Origin: Thalassia testudinum
Taxonomy: Eukaryota; Streptophyta; Magnoliopsida; Alismatales; Hydrocharitaceae
DNA: 64,000 nucleotides
NCBI GenBank assembly: GCA_037157565.1
Contig: JAZHRO010000012.1
Location: forward strand, 63,107,501 to 63,171,500
Direction of reading: 5' to 3'
The notes under the pieces were generated by a model. The model saw nothing but the letters and a program-made list of their open reading frames with translations. It was not told the origin of the DNA and searched no databases. Made by a program: the position numbers and the translations under genes. This document shows, in pieces, positions 32,560 to 43,524 of this stretch (position 1 is its first letter; each line of letters starts with the position of its first letter).

Positions 32560-33609
32560 TGCGTCCCGGAAGTGGAAATCAAAGACATACTCTCATTCTG
32601 CCATGACCAGGCATGCGATGGACATTTTTCAGGACATAAAACCGCATCAAAAGTCCTCCAGTGTGGCTTTTACTGGCCCACAATTTTCAAGGATGCATAC
32701 GATCACTGTAAGGCATGTTCCCATTGCCAGACTCTGGGCAACATGAGCCATCGAGACATGATGCCTCTACAGCCGATCTTGGTATGTGAAATTTTTGATA
32801 TTTGAGGGATTGATTTCATGGGACCCTTCCCGATCTCGGATGGCTTCGAATATATCTTACTCACAGTTGACTACGTTTCCAAGTGGATAGAAGCCATTCC
32901 GACCCGAACCAACAATCATAAAGTCATTATAAAATTCCTCCATCAAAACATTTTCTCCAGGTTTGGGATTCCGCGTGCTATAATTTCCGACGGAGGGACC
33001 CATTTTACAAACGCTCAATTCAGGTCACTGATGACCAAGTACAAGGTGTCACACTGAATCTCTACTCCCTACCACCCCCAAACTAATGGTCTAGTTGAGC
33101 TATCTAACCGAGATATCAAGAAAATCCTTCAGGTTACTGTTCGACCTGATAGAAAAGATTGGTCTTCTCGGCTTCCGGAAGCATTGTGGGCCTATAGGAC
33201 CGCCCACAAGACCCAATTAGGAATGTCTCCCTTCAGACTAGTGTACGGGAAGGCATGTCACCTCCCCGTCGAGTTGGAACATAAAGCCTATTGGGCAGTA
33301 CGGACCTGTAATCTTGACCTTTCTAAGGCTGGAACCCACAGAAGACTTCAAATGAGCGAGATCGATGAATTACGCCACGATGCGTATGAGAACTCGCGAA
33401 TTTACAATGAACGGGTTAAATCTTTTCACGACAAACACATTTCTAGAAAGGTCTTTCATCCTGGTCAAAAAGTTTTACTCTTTGATGCCCGACTCAAATT
33501 ATTCCCAGGAAAGCTAAGATCCAAGTGGGTCGGACCCTACCTAGTCCGACAAATCTTCGGAAATGGAGCCATTGAAATCAGCTCACTCAGCCACGATTCT
33601 GAACCTTGA
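32560..33609 (+). pseudogene. Integrase domain of element P
   Basis: A His-His-Cys-Cys zinc-binding part (two His near CHDQACDGHFSGH, then CKACSHC) precedes the D-D-E core. The Asp residues are in GIDFMGPFP and SDGGTHF, and the Glu in GLVELSN, 35 residues after the second Asp counting the stop position. TGA codons at 32803 and 33055 lie at the start and middle of the core. A GPY motif ([12 protein letters not shown]) near 33525 ends the protein. There is no chromodomain. Confidence 0.93.
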
Positions 33610-33939
33610 GCCGTTCATTAACATGACCAATATAGATTTGGCTGAGTCATCCTTTACCCTCCATTCCTCTTGAGCTCATTGCGCCCAGCCGATGGCGTAA
33701 AACTCAGCGCTTAACGGGAGGCAACCCGTCATTCTTTGAAAAACCCGAAACCTTTTCTGACATCTCTATGCGGAACTCATATTGCACTTTAGGGTTCATC
33801 CATTAGCACAGCCAACTTCACCTCAGGTATACCTACTCAAGATTAGAAATCGTTTGCAACAAGCCACTTCGACCCATTCACTCACCACACACCTGTCCTA
33901 ATGCATGAACTAAGCTAAATTCGAACCCACCTAAATTAC

Positions 33940-33977
33940 ATTGGGGACATTGCAAGTGTTAGGCATGGGGGGGTATG
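33940..33977 (+). other. Internal polypurine-like tract of element P
   Basis: TAGGCATGGGGGGGTATGAA resembles the terminal tract TAGGCATGAGGGTATGATG. It is preceded by ACATTGGGGACATTGC, which in P2 and B forms a CAATG/CATTG stem. Confidence 0.7.
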
Positions 33978-35239
33978 AAAGTGCAAAATGTCAGAGTGCA
34001 AAATGTCAGGAAATTCAAATAAAGAAAGGGTTTCATAAAAAAAAAAAAAGACTTGATAGAGGGGAGGAACAATTCAAGGTCATACAAATGAGAGGAAGAA
34101 AGGAGAGCAAAATGACAAAAAGGAGCACAAAAGGAAAATAAAAAGAAATAGTCATTAGTAAAAGATTAAGGGGTTAACTGAAGTTCTAGACCGAATCAAG
34201 AAAAAGAAAAGAAAAGTGCTACGGAGATATAATAAGAGGTTAGCAGGAAGGCTGGTCTTAGGCCTCTTGGGCTAGTATCTTTAGCTTAAAAATTCACGTA
34301 TCCATTAAAATCTGGATAGTCCTCAAGAGGTCGAGGAAAATGCGAAGCTTGAGTATTAGGTCTAAGGCTTAGGAAGTATTCGGCCTCGTTAACTGACCTC
34401 CGGTTTGCGGGATTCGGTAACCTAAGCACCCCAAATTCGCACACAGTCTGGTTCAGTGCTCATAAACATCCAAATCACGCGAAAAGCATTCAATGTTCTG
34501 AAAAAGTCACCTAGATTAGGAGCGGTCAATCAACACAAATTGATTTAGACGAGTTCCCAGCGCGGAGAGGCGGGAAATTCCCCTCGAAGATGCATAACAA
34601 CATATCGTCTCCTCGGTGCTTGTCTCTTAGGATATTTAAGTATCCTACTGGGGGCATGTAAGCACTCTGCTAGTTCAGATACCATGGGCGGCATTATCGT
34701 GAAATGTTGATCGCCAGGGTCTGGATTCGGCCACGGAATGCCATGGGCGGGATTATCTCAAAATCTCGAAAGCTAGGGTTCCGGGGGTTGCCATGGGTGG
34801 GATTATCTCGAAATCTCGAAAGCCAGGGACCTTTGAGGATTGATGATGGGGACGAGGAATCCGATACAGACAGTGTTGAGAAGCTAATCCGAAGCTAGAA
34901 ATAAAAAGAAAAGAGAGAGAAAAGCTCTCCAAACAAATAAATCTTCTATCTCGCTGTTACAAAAAAAAATGCACTACAAACTGAACTTAGGCTAAAAATG
35001 TCTCAAGCCCGGGTGCTTTAACCGCAGAGTCCAACAAACCCTAAGTTAGTTTCTGTGGGCCGTAGAAACCATTGCGGAGGACTGAGGCTAAAGCGGAACA
35101 GGACCGGATTTTGGTTGGTACTTGAGTACCTCTAGGCCTATTGTCGGCATTCCTACCTAATCACAAAAGAAAAGGAGAAGCACTTATCATGATTGTTGAC
35201 AGACATTCAGGGTCTAGAACGGAAGTTAAAACTTTGAAA

Positions 35240-35261
35240 TTTTGCTAAGGGACTAGCAAAA
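35240..35261 (+). other. Stem-loop next to the P polypurine tract
   Basis: TTTTGCTA and TAGCAAAA form a perfect 8-bp stem around AGGGAC, two bases before the polypurine tract. P2 and B share it. Confidence 0.88.
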
Positions 35262-35262
35262 G

Positions 35263-35277
35263 CTAGGCATGAGGGTA
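35263..35277 (+). other. Polypurine tract of element P
   Basis: CTAGGCATGAGGGTA directly precedes the 3' LTR start TGATGAGAGCC. Confidence 0.85.
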
Positions 35278-36820
35278 TGATGAGAGCCTCATCATGAGCC
35301 ATAACTAGCTCATTTTGACCCAATAAAGAAGATAAAAGCTCATACATAACCTAGAAAAAGGTTTAACTGAAGGAACAAGTGCTCTAAGAAGAAAACATGA
35401 AATAAAGGTTAAAACTGTAAATTTACCATTGCAGTACATAAACGGGATTTCTCAGAGGCAAAACATAGGTCAAATGGTATAAATGAGATAAAAAGTGGGT
35501 TGAGTCAATCAGAAATGGGTTTATGTGCAATCTAAGAATTAAATGACACTTGGTAACCCTAAAACAGACCCGCTTAAATCAACAAGGTTCCGGTCAGAAT
35601 AGAAATCAAGTAAACCCTCTAAAAATCATGGAAAAACATCCTCTAGGGTTTAGAACACTTAATTTGGCCTTTGGAACCCAGTTTGACCTAAATTAGGGTC
35701 CTAGCTCTTCAATTAACCTAATTTAGATTTTTACGTAAAATCTCCAGTCAAACGTGGTCAAACCTAAAATCCAACTTCACCATTGGATACCCTAGGTCCA
35801 AATTAGGTTTATACCAAAATTTGGACCTAAGGGGAGGTCATCTTGACCTACTTTGCAATTTAGTACACCCAAATCACAAATTGGTCCCTATCTTTTGAAT
35901 ATCTTTTTAGAGAGCCCCCTAAGTTCTTCGCCCCCTTTGCAATCTGGTCCTTCCGCCATTGTTAGGGCAGAACCGAGCTCCGGCGAGGTTTAGAGAGGGA
36001 TTACTCTCTAATCCCTCAGAGATTCCCTCCCAGAAATGGAAGGGGGATTCTCTGAGGAATTCCCTTCCTTCTAAAGCAGAACACGATCCCTGGTGTGAAC
36101 CCAATCTCTCGTGCGAATGCACGAGAGATTTGGGTATCCACCCTCCATCCATCTCCAGCGAGCCAGAAGAGTTAATTGCGCGGTCTCCACGCGCTAGAAG
36201 GTGCAGCCAGCACCTATAAAAGACTCCCCAGACCCTGCCGCAGATCCTAAGCTTGAATTTGACGGAGATCCCCTCAAATTTCCCCTCTCCCATCTCCGGC
36301 CAAAAGACCCGCAAGCTCCGGCGACCTCCTCCTCTCCTTCTCGTCGCTCTGCTGCCATACCAGCAGCAGAGTCAACTCCACCGCTTCCTCCCACGTCGTG
36401 CCGTACCAAGCGCACGTGCCCCTACCCTCATCCTCGTCGCCGCTTCCTCCCTCAGGGTCCTTCTTCCCTGACGACGGCAGTTACGCGCCGTCCACGCCGC
36501 TGCCTCCATTCCTTCCAGATCACCCCAGATACCCTCTCCATCCTCTCCTCTCTCTTTTCCCACTGCTATTTTATCCAATTACCCCCCGACAGTGCCTAAC
36601 GACCTCCATCGTCCTTGCCTCCGACCGCCCTCCGGCGAGCCGCCCACACCACTCTGCCCCCTCCACACGGCCCGCCAACCTCTCGTGAGCTCCGCCTCAC
36701 CACCAGGAACTCAGTCCACCCCTCCACTTCCACTCCAGACCTCCACAATCACCCCCCGATCAACCCCACACCCCCGACCACAGGTTGACCTAGGCACTCA
36801 CGCCTAGGCCAACCTAGGCC
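35278..36820 (+). repeat. 3' LTR of element P, truncated
   Basis: It matches the 5' LTR through stem-loop (36100-36134), TATA box (36214-36222) and the hairpin at 36783-36814, then ends. The rest, equivalent to 25845-27038, is lost and reversed T LTR sequence follows. It retains 521 bp that the 5' LTR has lost. Confidence 0.9.
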
Positions 36821-37300
36821 GCCTGCTGCTCGAGCTGCAGCAGACCTCCCGCGTCACTCCGTGCCCGCTGCACCCCCGCCGGCCGGCTCTAGCAGCCCCG
36901 GCAAGCTCGAGCCCTCACGGCTGAGCGCCTCCTCCCTCGCGCAGCACCTCCTCTCGCACTCACCGCGGCTGTCGCTGCCGCCGCTCGCTCGCGCTCCGGC
37001 TGGAAGGAGAAGAGGAAGGGAGCGGAGGTTATGAGAGTGAGGGAGAGGGCGTGGCTTTTTAAAGCCACGCGGGGAGAGAGAGAGAGAGCGAGACAGAGGG
37101 GCTCAGCCTGCGCCCGCTAGAGGAAGAGGGAAAAAGAGAGGAAGGCGGTTGCGGGTCTGCGTGCACCTGTGCGCAGACGCAGTCCCGCGTGCCACCGAAA
37201 ATAGATCCTAGACGTCTAGAAGGGGTTCCAGACGTCTGGCCAGACATCTGGGCCACCTCCCAGACGTCTTAAAAAAATGTCTTGGAGTGCGTTCGTAACA
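36821..37300 (-). mobile_element. Family T LTR fragment, reversed
   Basis: On the minus strand it starts TGTTACGAACGCACTCC at 37300 and matches the first part of the T LTR at 52852 up to about 53270, where it stops. It carries the GACGTC cluster (37204-37270), a GC-rich hairpin (37151-37188) and a TATA-like TTTAAAAA within a GTGGCTTT palindrome (37050-37070). Confidence 0.85.
37151..37188 (-). promoter_or_regulatory. GC-rich stem-loop in the reversed T LTR
   Basis: GCGGGTCTGCG pairs with CGCAGTCCCGC apart from one T-T mismatch. It lies ~80 bases from the TATA-like site on the element's strand, comparable with 8341-8365. Confidence 0.75.
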
Positions 37301-37592
37301 AGAACCTTGTGAAATTAAGCACGTTTGTTTTAGAGTTACAGAATGTCATTTAATTCTTAAATCTCACAATTATTTTTTTCTGACCGAACCATCCAATTGA
37401 CCTATGTTTAGCCCCTGAGAAATCCCGTTGATGTACTGCAATGGTAAAATTGTAGTTTTACCCTTTAGTTCATGTTTTCTTCCCAGAACAGTAATCCCTT
37501 CAATTAGGCCTTCCTTAAGGTTATGTAGAAGCTTTTGTTCACTTTCTTAGGTCAAAATGAGCTAGTTAGGTCTCATGATAAGGTTCTCATCA
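37301..37592 (-). repeat. Start of the P2 3' LTR
   Basis: On the minus strand it begins TGATGAGAACCTTATCATG and aligns with the first ~300 bp of the P 3' LTR. It is cut at ACAAGGTTCT by the T LTR fragment. Confidence 0.85.
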
Positions 37593-37630
37593 TACCCTCA
37601 TGCCTAGCTTTTACTAGTCCCTTAGCAAAA
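37593..37630 (-). other. Stem-loop and polypurine tract of P2
   Basis: On the minus strand TTTTGCTA, AGGGAC, TAGTAAAA (one mismatch in the stem) precedes AGGCATGAGGGTA, which abuts the LTR. Confidence 0.85.
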
Positions 37631-39307
37631 TTTCAAGGTTTTAACGTCTTTTCTAGACCGTGACTTTCTTTCACAGTTTATGATAAGTGCTTTTTCTTTT
37701 TTCTTTTGAGTAGGTTGGAATGCCAACAGTAGGCCTAGAGGTACTCAAGTACCAACCAAGATCCGAACCTAACCAGCTTTGGCCTCGGTCCTCCGCGAAG
37801 GATTTTAAGTCCCGTAGGAATTAACCTAAGGTTCATTGGTCTCCATGGTTAAAGCACCAGTGCTTAAGACATATTTTAGCCTTGGTTCAATTTGCAGTGC
37901 ATTTATGTAAGAGAGAGACAGAGGATTTATTTGTTTGGAGAGTTTTCTTTCTCTTTTCTTTTTATTTCTAGATTCAGATTGGCTTCTCAGCACAGTCTAT
38001 ATCTGATTCCTCGTCCCCATCATCAATCCTCAAAGGTCCCTGGCCATCGATGCTTCATGATGGCACCGCTCATGGCAACCCCCAGAACCCTGATTTTCGA
38101 GATTTCGAGATAATCCCATCCATGGCATTCCGTGGCCGAATTCAAACCCTGGCAATCGTCAATTCGTGATAATGCCACCCATGGTATCTGAACCAGTAGA
38201 GTGCTTACATGCCCCTAGTAGGATATGTAAATATCCAAAGAGACAAACACCAAGGAGACGATATGTTGTTACTCATCTTTAAGGGAAATTTCCTACCTCT
38301 CTGTGCTGGGGACTCGTCCAAATCAACTTGTGTTGATCGGCCACTCCTAATCTAGGCAACTTTTTTCAGAATACTTAAACGATTTTGCGTGATTTTGATA
38401 TTTATGCACACTGAACTAGACTGTGTGTAAATTGGGGTGCTTAGGTTACCGAGTCTCGCAAACCGAAGGTCAGTTAACAAAGTCGAATACTCCCGAAGCC
38501 GCAGACCTAATACTTAAGCTTCGCATTTTTTCCACCTCTTGAAGATTATCTAGATCTTAGCGGATACTAAGAGTCTAGCCAAAATGGCCTAAGATCAGCG
38601 TTCCTACTAATCTCTTTTTGTGTCTCCTTAGCACTTTTCTTTACTTTTCTTTTTTTTCCTTGATGTAGTCTAGAACCTCGGTTAATCTCTTAACCTCTTA
38701 CTAATGACTATCCCTTTCTTTTTCATTTTGTGCTCCTTTTCTGACATTTTGCTCTTTTCCTCCTCATGATTTGTATAGCCTCAAAAATTTCCTCTCCCCT
38801 CTCCTTAGTTTTTTTGTTCTTTTTCAACATTTTTCTATTTTTTTTTTATGATATGTGATTTTTTTGTAGAAACCTCTTCTTATGATATGATTTTTCATAA
38901 CATTTTGCACTTTCATACCCCCCCATGCCTATGATTTGCAATGTCCCCATTGTAAATTAGGTAGATTCGAATTCAGCTTAGTTCATTCATTAGGATAGGT
39001 GTTGGATGAGCGAACGGATCGAGGTGACTGTTGCGAACGATTTCTAGACTCGGGTACGAGTACCTGAGGTGGAGACAATTGTTCTAATTGATGAACTCTA
39101 AAGTGCAATATGAATTCAGCATAGAAATGTCAAAAAAGGTTTCGGGTTTTTCAAAGAATGATGGGTTGCCTCCCATTAAGCGCTAAGTTTTATGCCATCG
39201 GCTGGGCACAATGAGCTCAGGGAGAATGAAGGATAAGGGATATCTCAGCCAAATTTTTATCGGCTGTGTCAATGAACGATTTGAGTCTCTGACCGTTCAC
39301 GATGAAA
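37631..39307 (-). other. 3' noncoding region of P2
   Basis: It aligns in reverse with 33610-35240 of P, including the three CCATGG repeats (about 38070-38185), the internal polypurine-like tract with a CAATG/CATTG stem (38914-38952), and the GCGCTTAA/GGCAACCC signature near 39165. No env-like frame. Confidence 0.7.
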
Positions 39308-40677
39308 GGTTCGGAATCGTGGCTGAGTGGACTTATCTAAAGATTTGTCGAACTAAGTAGGGTGCGATCCATTTAGATCGTAGTTTTCCTGGGAATAATT
39401 TTAGTCTGGCATCGAAGAGTAGGACCTTTTGACCAGGATGAAAGATCTTTCTAGATATGTGCTTGTCGTGAAAGGCTTTAACCCATTCTTTGTAAATTCG
39501 CGAGTTCTCATATGCGTCATGGCGTAATTCATCGATCTTGCTCATTTGAAGCTTTTTATGGGTTTCAGCCTTAGAAAGATCTAAGTTGCAATTCCGTACT
39601 ACCTAATAGGCTTTATGCTCCAATTCGACGGGGAGGTGACACGCCTTCCCGTACACCAGTCTAAAGGGAGACATACCTAATTGGGTCTTGTGGGCGGTCC
39701 TATAAGCCCACAATGCTTCCGGAAGCCAGGATGACCAATCCTTCCTGTCTGGTTAACATTGACCTGGAGGATTTTCTTGATCTCCCGATTTGATAGCTCA
39801 ACTAGAACATTAGTTTGGGGGTGGTAAGGAGTAGAGATTCGGTGCGACACCCCGTATTTGGTCATCAGTGACCTGAACTGAGTGTTTGTGAAATGAGTCC
39901 CTCCATCAGAAATTATTGCACGTGGAATCCCGAACTGTGAGAAGATGTTTTGATAAATGAACTTGATAACAACTTTGTGATCATTGGTTCGGGTCGGAAT
40001 GGCTTCGATTCATTTGGACATATAGTCAACGGTGAGTAAGATGTATTCGAAGCCGCCCAAGATAGGGAAGGGTCCCATAAAATCAATCCCTCAGTTGTCG
40101 AAAATCTCGCATACCAGAATCGGCTGTAAAGGCATCATGTCTCAATGGCTCATGTTGCCCAAGGTCTGGCAACGGGTACATGTCTTATAGTGTTTGTATG
40201 CACCCTTGAAATTTGTGGGCCAATAAAAGCCACATTGGAAGACTTTTAATGCGGCTTTGTGTCCTGAAAAATGTCCACCACATGCCTAGTCATGGTACAA
40301 AGAGAGTATGTCTTTGATTTCCGCTTCTACAACACATCGTCGAATAATTTAATCAGCACCAATGCGGAATAGATACGGGTCTTTCCAAAGGTAATACCAG
40401 GCATCGGAACACAACTTGTCCTTCTTGGCCTTCAGCCAATCAGACAGGATCTGATGTGATGCCAAGTAGTTTACTATGTTAGCAAACCATAGAAGTCCTG
40501 TATCGATAGTCAGCAGGTGCTCATCAGGAAAATGTTCCATGAAGGGTCCGGAAGGGTCAATGATCTCAAAAGGAAGACGGGACAAGTGATCAGCTACCAC
40601 GTTATATTTTCCCACTTTGTCGTGAATCTCGAGGTCAAATTCTTTCAACAACAAGATCCAGCGAATTAATCAAGGTT
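39308..40677 (-). pseudogene. RNase H end and integrase of P2, broken
   Basis: On the minus strand the frame from 40654 encodes LLLKEFDLEIHDKVGKYNVV and VADHLSRLPFE (end of RNase H), followed by integrase parts. Another piece of the core lies at 39865-39677, and the C-terminal part, with [19 protein letters not shown], at 39545-39333. A frameshift lies between the last two pieces, and several stops interrupt the rest. It parallels 32230-33609 of P. It is a non-functional remnant. Confidence 0.88.
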
Positions 40678-42836
40678 TGCCCTATCCCATGCTTACTTTA
40701 GCCTGCAGATATTGACGACCTCACTATCACCCTCTCTGATGAGGAAATTAGGGTTGCCATTTGCTCCATTGGACCGGATAAAGCACCAGGTTAGACAGCT
40801 TCAATGCTTTCTTCTTCCGGAAGGCGTGGAACATCATTCGGCAGGATTTCAATAAAGGAATCCGATTCTTCTTTAGCTGGGGGGGTTTGGTAAGAGAACT
40901 CAACCATACTTTTCTTACCCTTGTCCCAAAAGGCTCGAATGTCTCATCCTTAAAAGACTTTCGACCTATTGCTTGCTATAATACATTATCCAAAACCATC
41001 TGTAGGATCCTTGTAGGAAGATTGAGCTAGCTCATGTCTAAGCTAATTGCTCCCAACCAAGGAGCATTTATCTAGGGTAGATGCATATCTGATTATTTCC
41101 TCCTTGCCCAATAATTTATGATGGGCTTCCATACTACGAGGTTGGCATCCAAAATGTGCATCAAAGTTGACATCTCTAAACCTTTTGACTCCATCAGGTG
41201 CGATTTCATTTTCAGAACGCTTCAGCTTATGGGTTTTAGCGACACCTGGATCAATTAGATCCGTATGTGTATTTTAGAGCCTACATGCTCCCCCCTTGTG
41301 AATGGAGATCTAGCGAGCTTTCTTTACAATGGTAGGGGGATGAGGCAAGGTGACCCACTCTCCTCCCTTCTCTTCACTTTGGCTATAAATGTGCTATCTG
41401 CCATTTTGCAGCATCAGATCTGTGAAGGCAAGATCACCCCTTCCAGAATTAACAGTACCCCCTTTTCCTCCCACCTCCTATTTGCTAATGATATCCTTAT
41501 CTGTTGTGAGGCTTATGCTCAATCAGCTCGTGCTATTAAAAAAGCTTTGGACACTCTTGCATACCTTTCCAGCCTTGAACTTAATAGTGCAAAAAGTAGT
41601 GTGTACATTTCCAAACACTATAGGCACAAATTGAGCATCTGTTTGCTTCTGGGCATGCTTGAAGGAAAGTTCCCCTGTCGCTACCTAGGGATACCCCTTG
41701 TCATGGCAAGGGAAGCCAATCCCTTTGCTGCACTTGAAGATAAAGTAAGGGACCTACTCTGGTTGGAGGAGAAAAACCCTCTCAAGAATGGGGAGGGTCA
41801 AATGGGTTAAATGGGGGTTGAAGGCCTTCGTAGATTCTGGCTTTCTTGCATTGTCATTAAAAAGACCTCCCTTGATAGAATCAGGAGATGGATTGCTGAT
41901 TTTATTTGGGATGGAAAAACCCATTTAGTTGCTTGGGAGGATATTTGCAAACCCCTCTAAGAAGGGGGCCTTAATCTTTGCTGCCTTGAGGAGCTACAAT
42001 TATGTGCTTTCACTAAGCTTGCCCATCGTCCACAAATGGCTGGGGATTCTACCTAGAGCATCTGGATGCACCAAAGGTATGGGCATTGGGTATCTGCAAC
42101 CCCCTCGCCTTTGGACTCACCCTGGTGGAAACGCCTTTTGTCATCACAGGTTACTATTATTTCTCATTTCAATAATAATGAAGGGTAGACTTGGTTGGTA
42201 CTCCCTCGGGGTTGCCTCTCAGCAAGAAAGGTTAGAGTTATGATCAGGATCAAGGGCTCTATCCTTAAAATCTGGACTTTTATATGGGGCAAGAAGACAC
42301 CTCCTAAGAGGTGCTATTGCGCTTGGTTGACAGCAAAAGGTAGATTACTCAACTTGGATAGACTTGCTCGCTGGGGATTACATATTGACACTACTTGCAG
42401 GCTTTCTGGTACTTGTGAGGAGTTTCATGAGCATCTATTTTTCTTCTACTCATTTTCCTCCACTGTCTGGATGCAAGTTTAGACCTTAAAAAGGCTACCG
42501 GATGTACACCTAATCAACCCTTTTCTCTCGCTTGCACCCTCGGATCTCTCGGATCTATGACTGGTCATAAATGCAACGATTTGGAAGCTTTGACAAGAAA
42601 GAAATGAAAAAATGTACGACTTCGTTACCGGAACGACTAGCACATTGGCCACGGTCAACACAAATGGATCGGAAACTCTTTGATTTTCTTGCTTCCACTT
42701 TAAGGAAGATGTAATAGATTTTTAGGAATTCCCCCCCTCCCCTTGTAGGTGGGCATCCTCTTGTATTATGGTTTGTTGACTTCTTTTTAGTTAATACATT
42801 ACCGTTTACTAAAAGAATTAGAAAAAAAAAAAAAAA
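40678..42836 (+). mobile_element. 5'-truncated LINE (L1-type) with poly(A) tail
   Basis: It holds the 3' part of a LINE: reverse transcriptase, zf-RVT region, 3' untranslated region and 15 A (42822-42836). ORF1 and the endonuclease are missing, as expected from incomplete target-primed reverse transcription. Its left edge abuts P2. P2 sequence does not visibly resume after the tail. Confidence 0.85.
40700..42480 (+). pseudogene. LINE reverse transcriptase and zf-RVT remnant
   Basis: Recognisable blocks in order are EEIRVAICSIGPDKAPG, FLTLVPKGSN, LKDFRPIACYN, PNQGAFI, GMRQGDPLSSLLFTLAINV (about 41340-41400), HLLFANDILIC (about 41485) and CRYLGIPL. The box normally read as F/Y-A-D-D is FAND, so a catalytic Asp is replaced. 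Near 42290-42480 a zf-RVT-like part has GRLLNLDRLARWG, C and EHLFF. Several stops and frame changes break it. Confidence 0.88.
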
Positions 42837-43524
42837 GGGAAGAAGAGGTGCCTTTTTTTTCGTAGGGATAGCATGCGGGGACCTCTCTTGACACAGACCC
42901 TGCAAATCTATCCTTGCATAGCTGTGTTTCTCTTCCCAATTTTCTGCATCAGACATCGGTATTTGATCTGGGTCTAGAAGTTAATTAGATGATATTTGAT
43001 ATTTTATATCTCTCCATGACCCCCCAAATCATTATTATCTGTTCTTACAATGTAAGTTTCTTCTTTCTCCCTTTAGCAGACACGGGAAGGGTGGCAAAGT
43101 GGCACGTCCACCTAACAATCTATGGCTCCAGTTTTATGAATGAGTGGAATAATCGGAGAAAAGGGGCTTAATCGAGATAGTGGAAAAAACGGTAGTTCAC
43201 ATGTGATGATAAATCGATGTGTTGTAAGTCGTTATTGATTAGTTTGAGTTCAATAGAGCGTCAGAGTATTGAGACAAATAGTAGATTGGATAAGTTACAT
43301 CTGAAAACTACTGGTTGCACCTATCACCGCATAAATCTGATGGACACTACAGGGGGGATATCTGATAGAGGTGACATAGTTCATAATGTAATCGCAACTA
43401 CCACATGTCCGCTTGAGTTGAAATGACTATCCTTATATCTATGAATCCGCGTATGGGGGTGAGTCGGCCTCTTACCGTAGCATGCACTGTTATTTTATTT
43501 CTTTTATTCTTCACTTTTTCTTTT
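42837..43524. other. Unassigned stretch
   Basis: No supported feature. Confidence 0.35.

Larger units (their letters stand above)
28159..33609 (+). pseudogene. gag-pol polyprotein of element P, five in-frame stops
   Basis: A single frame of about 1817 codons covers gag, protease, reverse transcriptase, RNase H and integrase. I chose the ATG at 28159 because the gag-like protein begins there. Five nonsense codons interrupt it: TAA 28804, TAG 29317, TAG 32014, TGA 32803 and TGA 33055. I see no frameshift. Gag and pol in one frame suggest a single polyprotein cut by the element's protease. The product would act in cytoplasmic virus-like particles and in the nucleus; with these stops this copy should make only fragments. 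Confidence 0.9.
33610..35262 (+). other. 3' noncoding region of element P, no env ORF
   Basis: It starts with the Athila-group signature AAACTCAGCGCTTAACGGGA, then GGCAACCCG (33700-33728). It contains the internal polypurine-like tract (33960-33977), a purine-rich stretch, and three copies of a CCATGGG(C/T)GG(C/G)ATTATC motif at 34682, 34741 and 34791. No env-like frame is visible. P2 shares this region in reverse. Confidence 0.75.
24829..36820 (+). mobile_element. Element P: Athila-like Ty3/gypsy retrotransposon
   Basis: The order is 5' LTR (24829-27038), tRNA-Asp primer site, leader, one gag-pol frame (28159-33609), a ~1.67 kb noncoding region without an env-like ORF, polypurine tract, and 3' LTR from 35278, truncated at about 36820. 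The domain order protease, reverse transcriptase, RNase H, integrase is that of Ty3/gypsy. The extended WVSPIQVVPKK...IPTR stretch before WRVCIDYR is typical of Athila. The 3' end is lost, so no target duplication can be tested. Confidence 0.92.
37301..40677 (-). mobile_element. Element P2: truncated reversed relative of P
   Basis: On the minus strand the order is RNase H end, integrase, the Athila post-pol signature, a P-like 3' noncoding region, stem-loop, polypurine tract, and the first 292 bp of the 3' LTR (37592-37301), interrupted by a T LTR. Upstream pol, gag and the 5' LTR are missing; the element stops at 40677 against a LINE. Confidence 0.88.

Noticed and set aside
33610..35262. Possible env-like gene between pol and the 3' LTR of P
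   Set aside because: Some Athila elements have one here, but no frame over ~65 codons is supported and P2 shows none either.
24829..36820. P as an active autonomous element
   Set aside because: The reverse transcriptase FMDD box is intact, but five stops in gag-pol and a truncated 3' LTR make this copy inactive.
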